A stretch of 64,000 nucleotides of DNA from Orbilia blumenaviensis (GCA_036872755.1 JAVHNS010000001.1:3162001-3226000); one strand, 5' to 3'; positions 13,191-25,142 are shown, counted from the first letter of the stretch. Notes: a model not told the origin generated them from the letters alone. Numbers and translations are program-made.

Positions 13191-15269
13191 GTTCCTGAAA
13201 ATGCCGGGTTTTCGAATTCACTATAATATCGAAAACAAATAAGAATTTAATCGCAAGGAAAATTTTGTCACGTTTCTTTTCCGTTATAATTAATTCTGCC
13301 GTGGAGTAACAAGGTTTCAGGGAGCCATGCGAGCTTGATAGTTTCAAAGCTCGTATGGGGAGACGCACCTGCAATTTATCGATTCGAATTTGTGGCTTTC
13401 CTTCCGCAAGCCCATGATTTTGGAGGCTGAACGGAGGGCAAAGTCAAGATGCTTCGCACGAAATCAGTCCAACCTTAATTGACTAGCCTAGATTCAACCA
13501 GGACAGCTTTTCCACCACACCAATCCCTCCCCCAGAACCATCTGGTCTTTCGCGCGTGGATCACGGAGTGTAGGGGGAGAAAAACAAACCATCTCTGACA
13601 GTCCCACTCCCGCTGCATTGTAAACTAGCGAAGTAATTAGGCATGTGTGCACACGGATTCGCAGATTCCAAATATGTTTATCGCAGAAGTCAATCGATAT
13701 TTCGGACCCGATAGAGGGGCAAGGCGCGAGAGCTGGCGCATTTCAGCCAACGGCTCGGCACTCCCTTACGACAATTAGCAATTCAATCGGAAACGACAAT
13801 TGATCATGTTGCAAACTGCAGACCGCGGCCATTGAAAGGCGACCCATGGTTGTCCTGCCGCATTCCTTTACTTGATACCTGTTCAAGAAAGAGATCCGAG
13901 AGTTAAATCGGGCATGGAGTCGGCCTGGCAAAGATCCAACCTACGCGATACGATACGATACATACGTACTCGTTATTTGACAGGATAAGGGGAAACCGTT
14001 AACGTTGGATGGATGGGTCATGACCCCAGGAACGCTTTGCTGTGGATAACTCTAATTCTCTAGTCCGAAAGGATATATCCTACTATAGAAATTGATTACT
14101 CTCTCTCATGTTCTCAGTGGGAAAGAGAATGCTGTTCGGGATACCCTGGAGCTTAGATGCACCCGCTTATGCATTTTCACTTGCTCACGCCATATCGCTC
14201 CTGAAATCTCCCACACTAGTGCCCTTTGCAACAGTGAACGGTAGCCCGAAAACGAGATGGCCGAATAACCCATGGCAAATGACCACCTGGAAAGACCTGT
14301 TTCATGGGAGCCCGATGGTAGCGGACTAAAAGAACTAGTACATGTACCTGTACCTCCCCTTACAACTTTGCCGAGAATTGCTTCTGTTCGCCTACCACAG
14401 CCGTCCGCCAATCTCCCCGCAGCACAAGCAATATAGCAGCAGCCACTATCTCTAAATTCAATTATAATGTCGCCTCATTCTTTGCAGGAAACTATCTTTC
14501 GTCCTGGAGCCTATTCGAAGGTCCTTTTCTTTTCCTGAAGGCTTTTTTGGGCAACTCAACAACAGTCCTCCTCAAGCACCTAGCAGCTACTCGATATCCG
14601 GCCTTGTGACATATATTGAACCCACCTTGGAACCCGACTACTCCTTGGTTACCGAAAACCGTTTTCTTGGGGCCCATGCTCTTCAACTTGTCGATTTGTG
14701 TTCCTGCGAATCTCACCTGGGCAAGCTGACCCGTAGGAAGTCTACCCAATAGTCTTTCAGTTGGGTACCTTCAAGGACACCACAAAACTTTTTTTATTTT
14801 TTTAACACTCGACCTATTCTCCGTCTGGCCCAACTATACTTCCGAAGCTCAGGCAAAACCCGAAGAACGTTAGCTATTGGACTTTATCCGTTCGAAAATA
14901 AAAAATAAAATAAAAAATAAAAAAAAAAACGAATGTATCGTTTCTGTACTCCGACAAAAAAAAAGTTGGACAACTTGATATAGTCATTTTTGTTATTGGG
15001 ACCTCTCGTTTCTTTCGTCCTCTTCTTATTATTCCTCTCTCCCCTCGCCTCTCTGTCTGGGTACTGCAGTAGACGTTCGTTGAGTTGCGGGACCTGGCTG
15101 CTAGTGGTGGATAAGAATTTTCTTCTTTTCCCTTTCGTGAAGCACATTTAGTGTACTGCGTAACTCGAAGGCCAGAACAAAGCTCGTGGGAACGATTCAG
15201 AAGACCGGTTTCCAAAGGATATATTTGTTGTTGGCTGAGCCCAATATCGAGCAAGAAAATATTTGCCAG

Positions 15270-17691
15270 ATGCGCCCATCCGTCGGTAGCGTCGTATCGC
15301 CATTACTGTCGCCCCCTTCATCTGAGTACAATTCTTCGTTGAAAGGTTCTGGCTCAGATTATCTGAAGGAGAGGCAGCAGGAAGCGTACAAATCTGGTGG
15401 GCAACTAAACTTCCCTCTCTCGCCAATGTCCAATTCGACCCCGCCTCTGCCATATCGATCAAGTTATCCTTCAGCTTCGACACCAAATGGCATTGCAAGA
15501 TCGCCAACTTCGGACCATTACGCCCCCCAGCAGGTGCCAGCGGCTGGCCCTAACTCGAGGCTCACTCTTTCAACAGATGCAGTAGCAACAGCAAGAATAA
15601 CGAGTCCGACAAGTGATCCAAATGCTCATCTGCCTGTGACCCCGTCAGGGTATCTATCTCGCCCCGAGTTCTCATCTCCAACATCTCAGCGTCCCGATAG
15701 TCAATCATCATATTTTTCTTCTCACCAGTCTCCTCGACAGCAACCTTTCTCGCCACCACAGCAGCCTCCTAGAAGGGCCAAAGCACATGTCCCATCGGCA
15801 TGTGTAAACTGTAAAAATGCCCATCTAGCTTGTGATGGTAAGTTGCTCATTCGCGGCCCCCTATCAGGTTTCGCAAATTCGGTTGGGCGTGGAGAGGGCG
15901 TGGGGCCTATGAGGCCTCTGAGGCGCAAACAACTTCAACAAAGTCGAAAGCCTCCCCCACCTCGCCATCTACCCAGCCGTCTAAGATATCAAACTCCATC
16001 AGAGCTTTATATTATAGTCGTCGTGATGGCCATCCTTAATGCCTTGTGTGTTGGGATTGTTGGCTTTTTCTCTCTGAAAAAAATAAAATAAAATAAAAGT
16101 AAATAAAAACGTGGCCCTCGGTGGCTGCTTCTGAAGTTAAATTGCTAATTTAACGGCCTAAAATTAGTCCAACGACCTTGCCCACGCTGTGTATCAACTG
16201 GTAAACAAGTAAGTTACCTTCATAAGAGAACCATAAGAGACCATGAACGGGTCTCTTCCGCCGTCCGGAATCTTTACTGACCTTCCTGTGTTGCAGGACT
16301 CGTGCGTTGACGTTGAGCATAAGAAGAGAGGTCGCCCGCGTTTAAGGGACGTGCGGCATAGCTTTGAGGTGGCTAGGGCGATTGACTCGCGGGCGGGGTT
16401 GAATCTTGGAGGCGGACTGCCCTCGCCCGGGTCGTTGAATTGCAGAGGAATGCGCTTACCCGGTCCCGACAGAGTGGGACGGAATTCAATTTCGTCTAGG
16501 ACCGCGCCCTACGTCCTATCCGACCCCGCGAGACAGGACTATGCCTCACGGTCAATGTTCACTGAGCCGCTGCATATCCCGCACGGGCAGTCTTTCGATG
16601 CAAATCAGTACATTCCTCCCACCGCGTTCCTTACGACAAATTTGGTAGTGGCTAGTTCAACGGGAGGTTTCCAGGATCTTTTGGGTTTTGCGGCTCACGA
16701 TTTGAACCTAAGGAAAACCGTATACGACCTTGCTACCGATTCTCCAACTGATCTTAAGAACTTGGACCGTGTGCTACGTTGCATCAAGGCAATAATACAG
16801 CAGGAAGACCCCCATTATAGAACCCCTCCCTCTCAGGAAGTCTACAATGTTTTACAAAGGTCAAGCTCAGTGGACCTACGGGCAGGTTTACGGGGAGGTC
16901 CTGTCATAGAGGAATATTTCGACTTTCGTAGATCTGATTCCGCTGTGATCAAAGGGTTTGCAAGGTTTTACCTGAGCAGAGCCAGCGTTTACTTTGTGGC
17001 TATGGAAGTGGTCGTCGTTAGGAATCGCTCGTTCACAGGCCCGTCGACAACTAGGGTACCCGAAACGCCGATATTTCCTCAGATCCCACACCGGGGTTCT
17101 GCGGATAGCATTCTCCCTCAGAGACTCCAGCGTAACAGGTCTTTCTCCTCGCCGCATTTCCCGCCTCAAGGCCAAAAGTCTCTTCAAAATTCAACCGGAC
17201 AACAAATACCAGTCCAAGTGCAGCCGCAGCCGCCCACTTCCCGAGCAATGGGTGTACCAACCTCCGTCATACCTTCGTCATCGACATATCCACCTCCTGT
17301 TCAAATTCATAGGCGCGATAGTTCGATTGAAGCATTGCAAACCCAACCCTTGCATGGTCCCGGTTCCATCTCGTCGCTCCACCAATATTCAATGTCGTCT
17401 TCTTATACTTCGTCAATCGATACTCGAAATAGCCCAGCTTCCATTCTGTCCCCTGGCATCGGGCCTATGTATGCATCTCCCACCGAATTGACACCTCGAA
17501 CCGAACATATCCAATTGCCACCCCTCCGTGGCCTACCGGCGGTTGCAAATCTCCAGAGAGAACACGACCCTCGAGGACCAGGAATTCAGGCAAATCCAGT
17601 TGAAAGAGATGCACGAAGAGATAGTGGATCTGGTGCTGAAACTGCTGTTCCAAGGCGTGGCAGAATTGGACTCAAGGAGATTATGGAATAA
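15270..17691 (+). CDS. Zn(2)Cys(6) transcription factor with AT-hook-like motif and PAS domain
   Basis: Fungal binuclear zinc-cluster regulator, about 667 residues, exons 15270-15837, 16168-16208 and 16297-17691. After a long Ser/Pro-rich N-terminus, the cluster has Cys 178, 181, 188, 194, 197 and 206 (CVNCKNAHLAC, then CPRC, then C). Introns of 330 and 88 nt split it into three exons. KKRGRPRLRD, an AT-hook-like basic motif, follows directly. A PAS fold spans about residues 310-430 (TNLVVASSTGGFQDLLGF ... DLKNLDRVLRCIKAIIQQ). The C-terminus is disordered and ends RIGLKEIME. The frame is open to an upstream ATG at 15186, but MRPSVGSVVSPLL at 15270 looks the more natural start. It presumably acts in the nucleus; target genes and ligand are unknown. 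The extreme C-terminus is less certain, because another frame could be reached by a candidate intron at 17469-17556. Confidence 0.88.
16136..16154 (+). promoter_or_regulatory. Hairpin over the likely branch point of the zinc-cluster intron
   Basis: GTTAAATT (16136-16143) and AATTTAAC (16147-16154) are perfect reverse complements around the loop GCT. The putative branch sequence GCTAAT lies in the loop and the 3' arm, 13-20 bases before the acceptor at 16166-16167. A stem here could slow the splicing of the first intron. The fold is read directly; the effect on splicing is inference. Confidence 0.55.
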
Positions 17692-20600
17692 GTCTCCTGC
17701 GGAAATATAAAAGGACAGAAAAACAATATACATATTATTCCTTTCTCAGCAAACAACAAAATATTCACGACCTCGACCTTTAGGCGTTCCATAACGAACT
17801 AACTCGCCAAACTCACCGCCATTTAGTAACTATTTGTACATTTATCATTATTTTCCTTGACTTTTTCCCCTGCTATCGAGTTTTTGCGATATGCGAAAGT
17901 TGATTGCTGTCTCCCGCTTTGTTCTTTCTCAAGATATCCTGGAATTGTGTCGCTTTCGTTTTGGGGCTTTAAAAACGGCGTTCTGGGGTTTCGATTTCTG
18001 ACAAAAACCTCTCTTTTCCGGGTTACTTGCCATGTTTCCTTTTGCATATGCTTGTTCTATCTTCGGCGTGCATTCTCATATATGGTGTCGAGGGTGATCA
18101 GGGGTAGTGTCGAGTATATGACGCTTTATTCAATTTATTTTTGCTGTCCCTTTAGTCGCAAGTTGTCGAAGCCAGTTGTCGAACATCCTGTCGATATATA
18201 ATTTCTTTCCGCTTTTATAGAATGGGAATACCCATTCGAATCCCACGTATTTTTGGCCAAAAAAAAAAAAGTAATTCAAGTTCGAAGATTGATATAGAAA
18301 ACTTTCAGATGCACACGATGATTTAGTGATAAGAAAGGTTTCCTCCAGATTGGTTTATATTGTCATGCCATACAATTTGCAGGAAGAAAGAAAAAAAAGA
18401 ACCAGGGCGCAAAAAAGCTCACCTTCCCCTCACTCCCAACTCCTGCCTATTCGGAAGGAATATTTTTGTCATAGAGCCGGTCGGGACATTTCTCTGGTGC
18501 CACAGAACGCCATGCGCCGTTTTCCGACTGCGACACAATTTGCGTTGTCCTGTTGTTGCTGAAAGTGTTGAAAGACTTGGTAGAAATGGTGTAAGAAGTA
18601 GAAGGGAAAATTTTTGAAGCTCAACCGGAAAACTTTTGAAATCCCAACCAGCAGAAATCAATTTTCAGAAAGATCGAAAAGTACGGAGATAGGAGAATTC
18701 CGTAGACTTTATACTACCAAAACTCCCCGATCTGGGGTCTTTTCAGGGGTATACCTACGAGCTCTTTTCAAATATCAGGCGGGCCTGGCCAGCTCGGCGC
18801 TGCAAGGAACCAGATGGTATCACTATCGAGACATGTCGATACGGTTTAACCAAAAAGACACACTCTTTTGCGACCGTCCCATGGGAAACTGGAGGGACTC
18901 GCTGCGAGATTGCCTTGCGTCGTGCGTGAAGTGTCGGGCCACTCTACTGTCCGCACGGGGTTCTAGCCAATGATTGGCTGAGTGGCCGCTTCCAGCTAAC
19001 CTCTTCTTCCCACCCACTCAATAAATTCTCCGAAAAGCAAGGGCAGCCAGCACACAAATGGGCCGAAGAGTGGGCTGGAAAAACAAAAAAGATCCAACAC
19101 TTCATTCCACTCAGGTTCCTTTGTCCGTGGTGGGTTGCAGATGGTGTACGCCGCCGGGAAACTGAAACGCAAACTGATGACGAATTGTCGTGATAAAGGG
19201 GAAACCTGCTGAGGTGTTTTCTTGTGGCTTGATTTTAAAATCCGAGTGTCGTATACTAGAATCGATTCCCGTCTTCTATCTACAGCGACAGGTGGCCGAT
19301 GTCAACTTTGATCGCTCAACTTGTTGGGAAGCCAGAAAGAAAGACTCGGGAAAGGTGGTGTAACGAGAGAGGTGCAACGAGAGAGGTGCTGCAATATTTA
19401 TACAAAGTTCAAGAGAAGGTCCATTTAAAAGTTTCGCAGCCTGGTCACGTAGCTCAAGAACCCTGTCCTAGTTTCCCGGCTTAATTAAATGAGGTCTTTG
19501 GAAAGCTGCAGGTTGAGCACCATCGTCACCTTGGAACCTCGTTACCCTCCGCCAGGGATACTCCTTGCGATCGCCATCTTCAAATGTAATAGGATTGGTT
19601 ACCTAGACCGTTTAGCTATTCGTTTTAGCTATCAGTCTTTCCAGCGACTGGCTGGGGTATCAACCGGAATTCCTTGGTGTCAAAAAGGTCGCTTTGCTGC
19701 CGAAGGGGGAAAATGTGAGGAGAGCATCGAGGTCTCCCTTATCATTAATTTCATCTTACATGATAAAGACCCGAGCACCGCTCACATATACCGGAAGGTG
19801 GGATGGTCCGGGTCTGGCCCGATTGGGTCCGTGGTAGGTACCTTCGGGCGAACATCCTGTCGACATAGGCACTATGCATGCAAGATCCGTGACCTTTCTT
19901 TCGCTAGCAGGCTACCCCCCCCTCCAAGCTGCAGCTGGTGCTTTAGCTCTACAACTTCCCGGTATGCATAGATGCCTGCCGACAGACTACGGGTAAAACT
20001 GGACGGGAGGGTTGCAGAGATATCCCAGTCAGAAGGTGATATGTAGTAGCGAAGGTTCCCTTGTCGCATGCCCCGACTCACTGTTCGATTGGAAGGCTTT
20101 TCCATACCACTTTCTCCTGATTTATCGAGTAACATTCTGGCTACTCGTCAGTGCGAACCGTTGCCTACGATAGAGTAATTATAATAAGTATAAAGAGAGC
20201 TTATAGCTTACTCAATAGTGTGTAATACGTATAAGCTATGACCCTGTCGTGTTGATATTGTGGTTATCATGAAACTCATATTCATCTGAAGCAGACGAAT
20301 GAAGCTCGGCTACGAAACCTGATACAATTAAATTGCGTATCGTAGCCCGGTCCACCACCGCCAAATTCGGAATCGCCTGCGTAAAATTAAAGTTTCTGGG
20401 CAATGGAATTGCATGCAATTTATCTGACGGAAATAGTTCCTATTTCGAGGTCACGGGGTTCGGTTGTTCGGTTTCATTTCGTCGACAGTCATGATGACAG
20501 TGTGATTTATCAACGACTCGGTCGAGGATTTTGACATCTTCGTATCGCCAGGATTAATTCATACTCGTGCTATAACAACCCTTTGCTTTCCCACCGTGAT

Positions 20601-23115
20601 TCAGCTCATCTTACTCGTGATTAGGCATACATGTGGCCACGTTACTTGTAAATTATCCTCAAATTTTACAAAGAAAATAGTCAGCTGCTGCACACTCAAA
20701 GCAACGCTAATCTCGTTCATATCAAACTTCCTCTTATTATCCTGGAATGTTCGCGGATACCAAAACGTCAATTCCCACGGAATCCTGGTCTTTTCAATAC
20801 ACTGTATCGTATCGCGATATCGCCCTAAGATTTTCACGGTCATACATTTTTTATCTATTTGTCGAAACGTATAGCAAGTTGGATATCATATACGAGTTTA
20901 TGATCGCGGGGCTTCGTTTAATAATTGGTATTGACACTGCCAGCAGCGCAATCACATTCGCCAAGATGCTTCCTACATTGCGTCCACGAAATATCAAGCA
21001 CGAACTCTTATCCATTACTCCAGACCTTTGACAACGCAATAGTGGCATCCCGATATGATAAATTGTACAGCAGTATGCCCTCTCAGACTTCAGACCCACT
21101 CGGATACAAAACTCGTTCGTTTGATTGGCCGTAGCGAGAACAGTTGCCTAGGATTAAATGATCGACATAAAGAAGTTGCACTATACCTGCATGCCAGGTA
21201 AATTGGCGATACTTCGGCCACACCCCAAGATTCGGATGCTAACCGTGCTAGACAAGTCGTGCAAATCCTTTCTTCCATAATTTGAACCTTGATACGAGCG
21301 CGGGGAACCTATTCTTATTACACAATTCCTTGGAACAAAACAAAACAAAGAAAGAAAAAAAAAAAAAAAAAAGATAACCGATCTTGGATGCTTCCCAACC
21401 ACCAGATCTCTTGAAATTTTGTTCTCATTGAATTTCGGAGTAGCTGGTTTGTCTTTGATCGATACGCACTCACAGAACGCCCTGGTTGTCAGTCACATTT
21501 AACTAACAATGTTCAGATATCGGAATTTTCGCCCTACTGGATCCTTGGGGAGATAACCTAGAAATAGCACTGGCCTGAACTGGTGGTCTAACTACAACTG
21601 TATACAACTTTACTGGATGAAGACGCCGATCGACACATCCTAACAACGGCGCATGGGGACCTACTGCTCGCTTTCATAATTCGGCTGCCAACCATTTCTG
21701 AAAAAAAGGCCATGCAGAAATTTGTCTGAAGATTACGGATTCTCGTCACCGTCCACAGTCTCCAAAGAAATAAGCATCCATCGATCTTTCGCTCGCTACG
21801 CATCAGATGGAGGTGTTGGGCGAAGGAGATGTGGAAAGTATGGGTCAGCCATAACCTAGGACGATCGAAATCCGGCTTTAGAACACCCTCGGGCGAATCT
21901 GAATTTAAAAGAGAAGATACCAATACGTCTACAGGCTAAGATAATTAGGTTATGGTGACATCTTAGGTTATCAAAAGTCCGTTTCGGCGACCGCGACTGG
22001 AGAGACATCTCTGCGGCTAACAAGGCATTCTAATATTCACATAGTTTAGGCACCAGCGGATTGAGTCAGTTCATCGGAGCTTCATTTCAAGCCTTGAAAA
22101 CCAGTCGCTGGGCTAGTGCACTAACCGTTTAACCAAGATCATACAAGGAAGCAGGAGCTTTCTATTGTTCGGCCTAGAATCACTAAATCCTAGCTTCGCA
22201 CTGTATTCCCACGCTTACGAAAAGTTTGGGTACGAGACAATATATACACCTAAGCCGAACGGTCTAATTCAAATATCGACCTTGTAGCCCTGGTACACAT
22301 TGCTATGTCGCGCTAGCCACAGGCCTTTTCACAACGGAAGTTACATTTGCTCTCAAATAGACGGTCGGTACAACATCTAAGTACTACAGTAACGTCGCTG
22401 ATAGCGATAGCATACTAATCGCGGAACTATACTAGAACACGCGTAGGTGTTTCATTCTGGGCCAAAAAAGTATGCAGATATGAAGTTATGTGAGCTTGAG
22501 ACCGCTCCTGGGAATTTTTACCTTTCTCGTACAAATATTGAACAGAATATTCAATATTATATATAACGATTACATAATATAGGGAGATACCTAGGTACAT
22601 ATATACGTATTCGCCATACGGCTATAAAACCGATTGGGATCAACAGGGACTCGCCAACGGATAAAGCCTGGCATCTGACGAAATCTTAGAGTCTGTTTTA
22701 ATACTGGCTTACAGACACTAATCACTAAGCAGCCCATCGTGGAAATCATTTTGCCCAACTGCTAAGCCTAAGAGTTTGAGAGACAAGATGAGGCTGTTGT
22801 ATTGATGATTTAGTAGCACCGTTGTCTAACTTAGGAAAGCCCATTTCCCACCTGTGATTTTGTGCGGCATGATAGAATGGAAGTAAAAATAAATGAAATC
22901 AAAATAGCAGCGCTCAATTCTAGCTTCTGGAAGTCCAAAACCTTGTTCAACGATTGCAAGAGGTGGTTTTCGTCGATGGTTGGTGAATTGTGTTACGTGT
23001 GGTATTCTACCTAATATCGATAGGCCGTCGGTAAGCGAGGCAGTTAGAACTACCTAGGTAGTTAGTGCTTCATAGTCCACTTGCGAATGAAATGTAACAC
23101 AAAAAATTCCCCGCC
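17692..23115. other. 5.4-kb gene-poor region
   Basis: Downstream of the transcription factor gene I find only short frames without recognisable domains, none longer than 160 codons. There is a poly-A run near 21357-21371. From about 20.1 to 22.9 kb the DNA is A+T-rich, with many TATA/TAATA words. An inverted repeat lies at 22534-22558 (arms AATATTGAA and TTCAATATT). No transposon protein, tRNA or rRNA is seen. Confidence 0.55.
22534..22558. repeat. Short inverted repeat, 9-bp arms
   Basis: AATATTGAA (22534-22542) and TTCAATATT (22550-22558) are exact reverse complements with a 7-nt spacer. The arms are A+T-rich, so chance is quite possible. Confidence 0.6.
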
Positions 23116-23886
23116 ATGCCCCTCCACCGACTTCGGATTCCCCAACCTCGCTCCCTCCCCCGACTCCAATTTTACAAGATCTCATATCGCCCACTCACTC
23201 TACCAATCACCATTCCCCAATTGACGGTCTATCCATCCAGACTTGTTTCTACAGCTAAAATGTCGTCCCAAAAAATCGCAATTCGCACGGATAAGGCACC
23301 CCCGCCATTTCCGGTCTATAACCAGGTGGGGCAGATTTGTGGAAGGTCCGAAAATGTGCTGTGGGGGTACATTGATATGCTAAGATAAATGTTTTTTCGC
23401 ATTGTATTCTGTTATAGGCAATTGCCCACGATAAGACCGTTTATGTTTCCGGTCAATTGGGGATGGACCCAGAGTCCAAGCAGATGTTGGAAGGTCCTAT
23501 CTCCGTCCGAGCTGTAAGTGAGCGACAAAATCTCTAGGCCCCCAAAGTCGAAATAAGGAAAGGGGGTAGCTAATAAGATATTGTAAAAATCAAAGGAGCA
23601 AGCTTTGAAGAATCTCTCTGCGGTTCTTGAGGCCGCTGGCTCAAACATGAACCAGGTCCTTAAGGTCGTTGTGTTTTTGGTGGATATGAAAGATTTTGCA
23701 GAGGTTAACTCTGTTTACGAGAAGTACTTCGGTGATGTTAAGCCGGTACGTTTTAGTGCTTTCTTTCTTTCATTCGTGATATTGTGATCATTCCTGGCTG
23801 ACTATACCTAGGCCCGATCTTGCATTGCTGTCCACCAGCTCCCACTCGGAACTGATGTCGAGATTGAGTGTATCGCTCATTTGTAA
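23116..23886 (+). CDS. RidA/YjgF/Mmf1-family protein (mitochondrial enamine/imine deaminase type)
   Basis: Four exons, all joined in phase 0: 23116-23325, 23418-23513, 23596-23745 and 23812-23886. They give about 176 residues. The last 128 form a complete Rid domain: AIAHDKTVYVSGQLGMDP, EGPISVRAEQALKNL, then the signature RSCIAVHQLP with the conserved Arg, and VEIECIAHL at the end. Rid proteins hydrolyse reactive 2-aminoacrylate and related imines made by pyridoxal-phosphate enzymes. Yeast Mmf1 is the mitochondrial form. The first 48 residues are rich in Arg, Pro and Leu and nearly free of acidic residues, which suits a mitochondrial presequence. A second in-frame ATG at 23260 (MSSQKIAIRTDKAP) would give a cytosolic form like yeast Hmf1. 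The stop lies 264 bases from the end of the convergent Ser/Arg-rich gene. Confidence 0.93.
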
Positions 23887-24149
23887 GTTGGTAGGTTTTC
23901 TTTCAATGTAATATTATTTATTTTGGGGGATCTAGCTAATTGACTGAATTTGAAGGAATAAACCGACCAATACAGATATAATACCGAGTCCGAAGCTATA
24001 AAGAGATCAAAAGAAAGAAGAGGTAAACAAAATGGAGGGAGCCCCCCCCGGATCGCACCCGCAGAATTCCATCCGGCTGTAAATACTTAATTAAATTAAT
24101 GCGAACGAAGTTTCCTCAACCCAAGGGCAACGTCAATTCCTAGCATATG

Positions 24150-25142
24150 TCAACCTTGGTCCTCTTCAGGGTCTTCTAGTAGATGGGGCCCAACCATTTG
24201 GAGCGGAGCCATTTGATGGGGGATAACAGGCATTGTCCCAGGACCCTGGTAGTACTGACCATGCACCGGGTCATGTGTCAATATATGTGGTGCTGGTTGC
24301 ATGACCATTGGCTGTAGTTGGGGGCCGATATATGGTCCAGTATGTCTATGCGGTTGCACGAGCGACCCCATGCTCTGTGGATACGCCTGCATAGTTTGAA
24401 CCGGGACTGTCATGCTAGTTGGCATGCCCATGGACCGTTGTTGATGATATAAGGGATATTCCGATCCTGGATGTGGGTATGGAGGGATATACATGTCCCT
24501 CTGACGCCTGTCGGAGCCTCGGGACCCTGATCTAGAGCGTGACCTCGACCCGCTCCGGTTATGGCTACGACTGCGGCTTCCGCCCCGACTAGAGCCGCGA
24601 CGATGGGGTCTGCCGCGACGTGAGTGGTGTCGACTATCTGAGTCTGATGAAGATCCTGACGACGTTGATCCTGTGTCCGAACTTGAATCGGACTCGGAGT
24701 CCGAAATTGTTTTTTCGTACTTTAATTCGTTCCAGCTTACTGATCTTTTTAGGTCATGATTTGATTGCTTGCTATTGGTGGAAAGGACAGTAGTAGTGAC
24801 ACCATTTCTGTCACCGCTAATCTCGACAGCAGTGGTCCCGCTGTTGGATTTTTTCGCTCTAGAGTTGTCTATAATGATGGTTTTGCTGTTGCTGCGGCTG
24901 CCTTGACCAAGATGGTACCCGGGTCGGTGACGCCACTGGTCAGTTTCATGGTCGAATACTAGAGCTTCAGAAGCAGAGCCCTGAGAATACCCGTGTCTTA
25001 AAGACCTGAGAGAACGAAGAGAACTGCGAGGTAAATAGACGCTGCCGCGGACAGCGCTGGGGCGACGGACGACGGGGCGAGAGTTTGTGTAACTCGCATC
25101 ATCGTCGTATTTTTCAACAAGCGAAAGCCTGGGAAGACACAT
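24150..25142 (-). CDS. Hypothetical Ser/Arg-rich low-complexity protein
   Basis: Single long open frame. I place the start at MCLPRLSLVEKYDDD (25142), giving about 330 residues. An upstream ATG at 25205 would add 21 mostly hydrophobic and basic residues. There is no recognised domain. The middle changes from an acidic Ser/Asp run (SDSESDSSSDTGS) to an Arg/Ser run (RSRSHNRSGSRSRSRSGSR), resembling SR-type low-complexity segments. The C-terminal third is Pro-, Met-, Gln- and His-rich and ends DPEEDQG. The order of charged blocks and a frame open for over 1 kb support a real gene. SR-like repeats suggest, but do not show, RNA or condensate association. It is convergent with the Rid gene. Confidence 0.6.
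   Translation of the reverse strand: MCLPRLSLVEKYDDDASYTNSRPVVRRPSAVRGSVYLPRSSLRSLRSLRHGYSQGSASEALVFDHETDQWRHRPGYHLGQGSRSNSKTIIIDNSRAKKSNSGTTAVEISGDRNGVTTTVLSTNSKQSNHDLKRSVSWNELKYEKTISDSESDSSSDTGSTSSGSSSDSDSRHHSRRGRPHRRGSSRGGSRSRSHNRSGSRSRSRSGSRGSDRRQRDMYIPPYPHPGSEYPLYHQQRSMGMPTSMTVPVQTMQAYPQSMGSLVQPHRHTGPYIGPQLQPMVMQPAPHILTHDPVHGQYYQGPGTMPVIPHQMAPLQMVGPHLLEDPEEDQG

Larger units (their letters stand above)
7129..15269. other. 8-kb gene-poor region
   Basis: No open frame here matches a family I know, and none is extended by convincing introns. The largest (10187-10696, 169 codons, plus) has erratic composition rich in Cys and Arg and no domain. A more G+C-rich patch at 12.5-13.1 kb is open in several frames at once. 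Poly-A tracts lie at 9315-9335 and 13158-13188. The last 300 bases are pyrimidine-rich, with TTCTT/CTCTC runs around 14995-15065, consistent with the promoter or 5' leader of the transcription factor gene that follows. Confidence 0.55.

Noticed and set aside
18226..18250. ATTCGAATCCCA resembling a tRNA T-arm
   Set aside because: Part of a small local inverted repeat (TGGGAATACCCATTC...); no cloverleaf.
24040..24090. Short C8-containing sequence between the convergent Rid and Ser/Arg-rich genes as a possible tRNA or 5S fragment
   Set aside because: No internal promoter boxes and no matching stems; it is ordinary 3' spacer.
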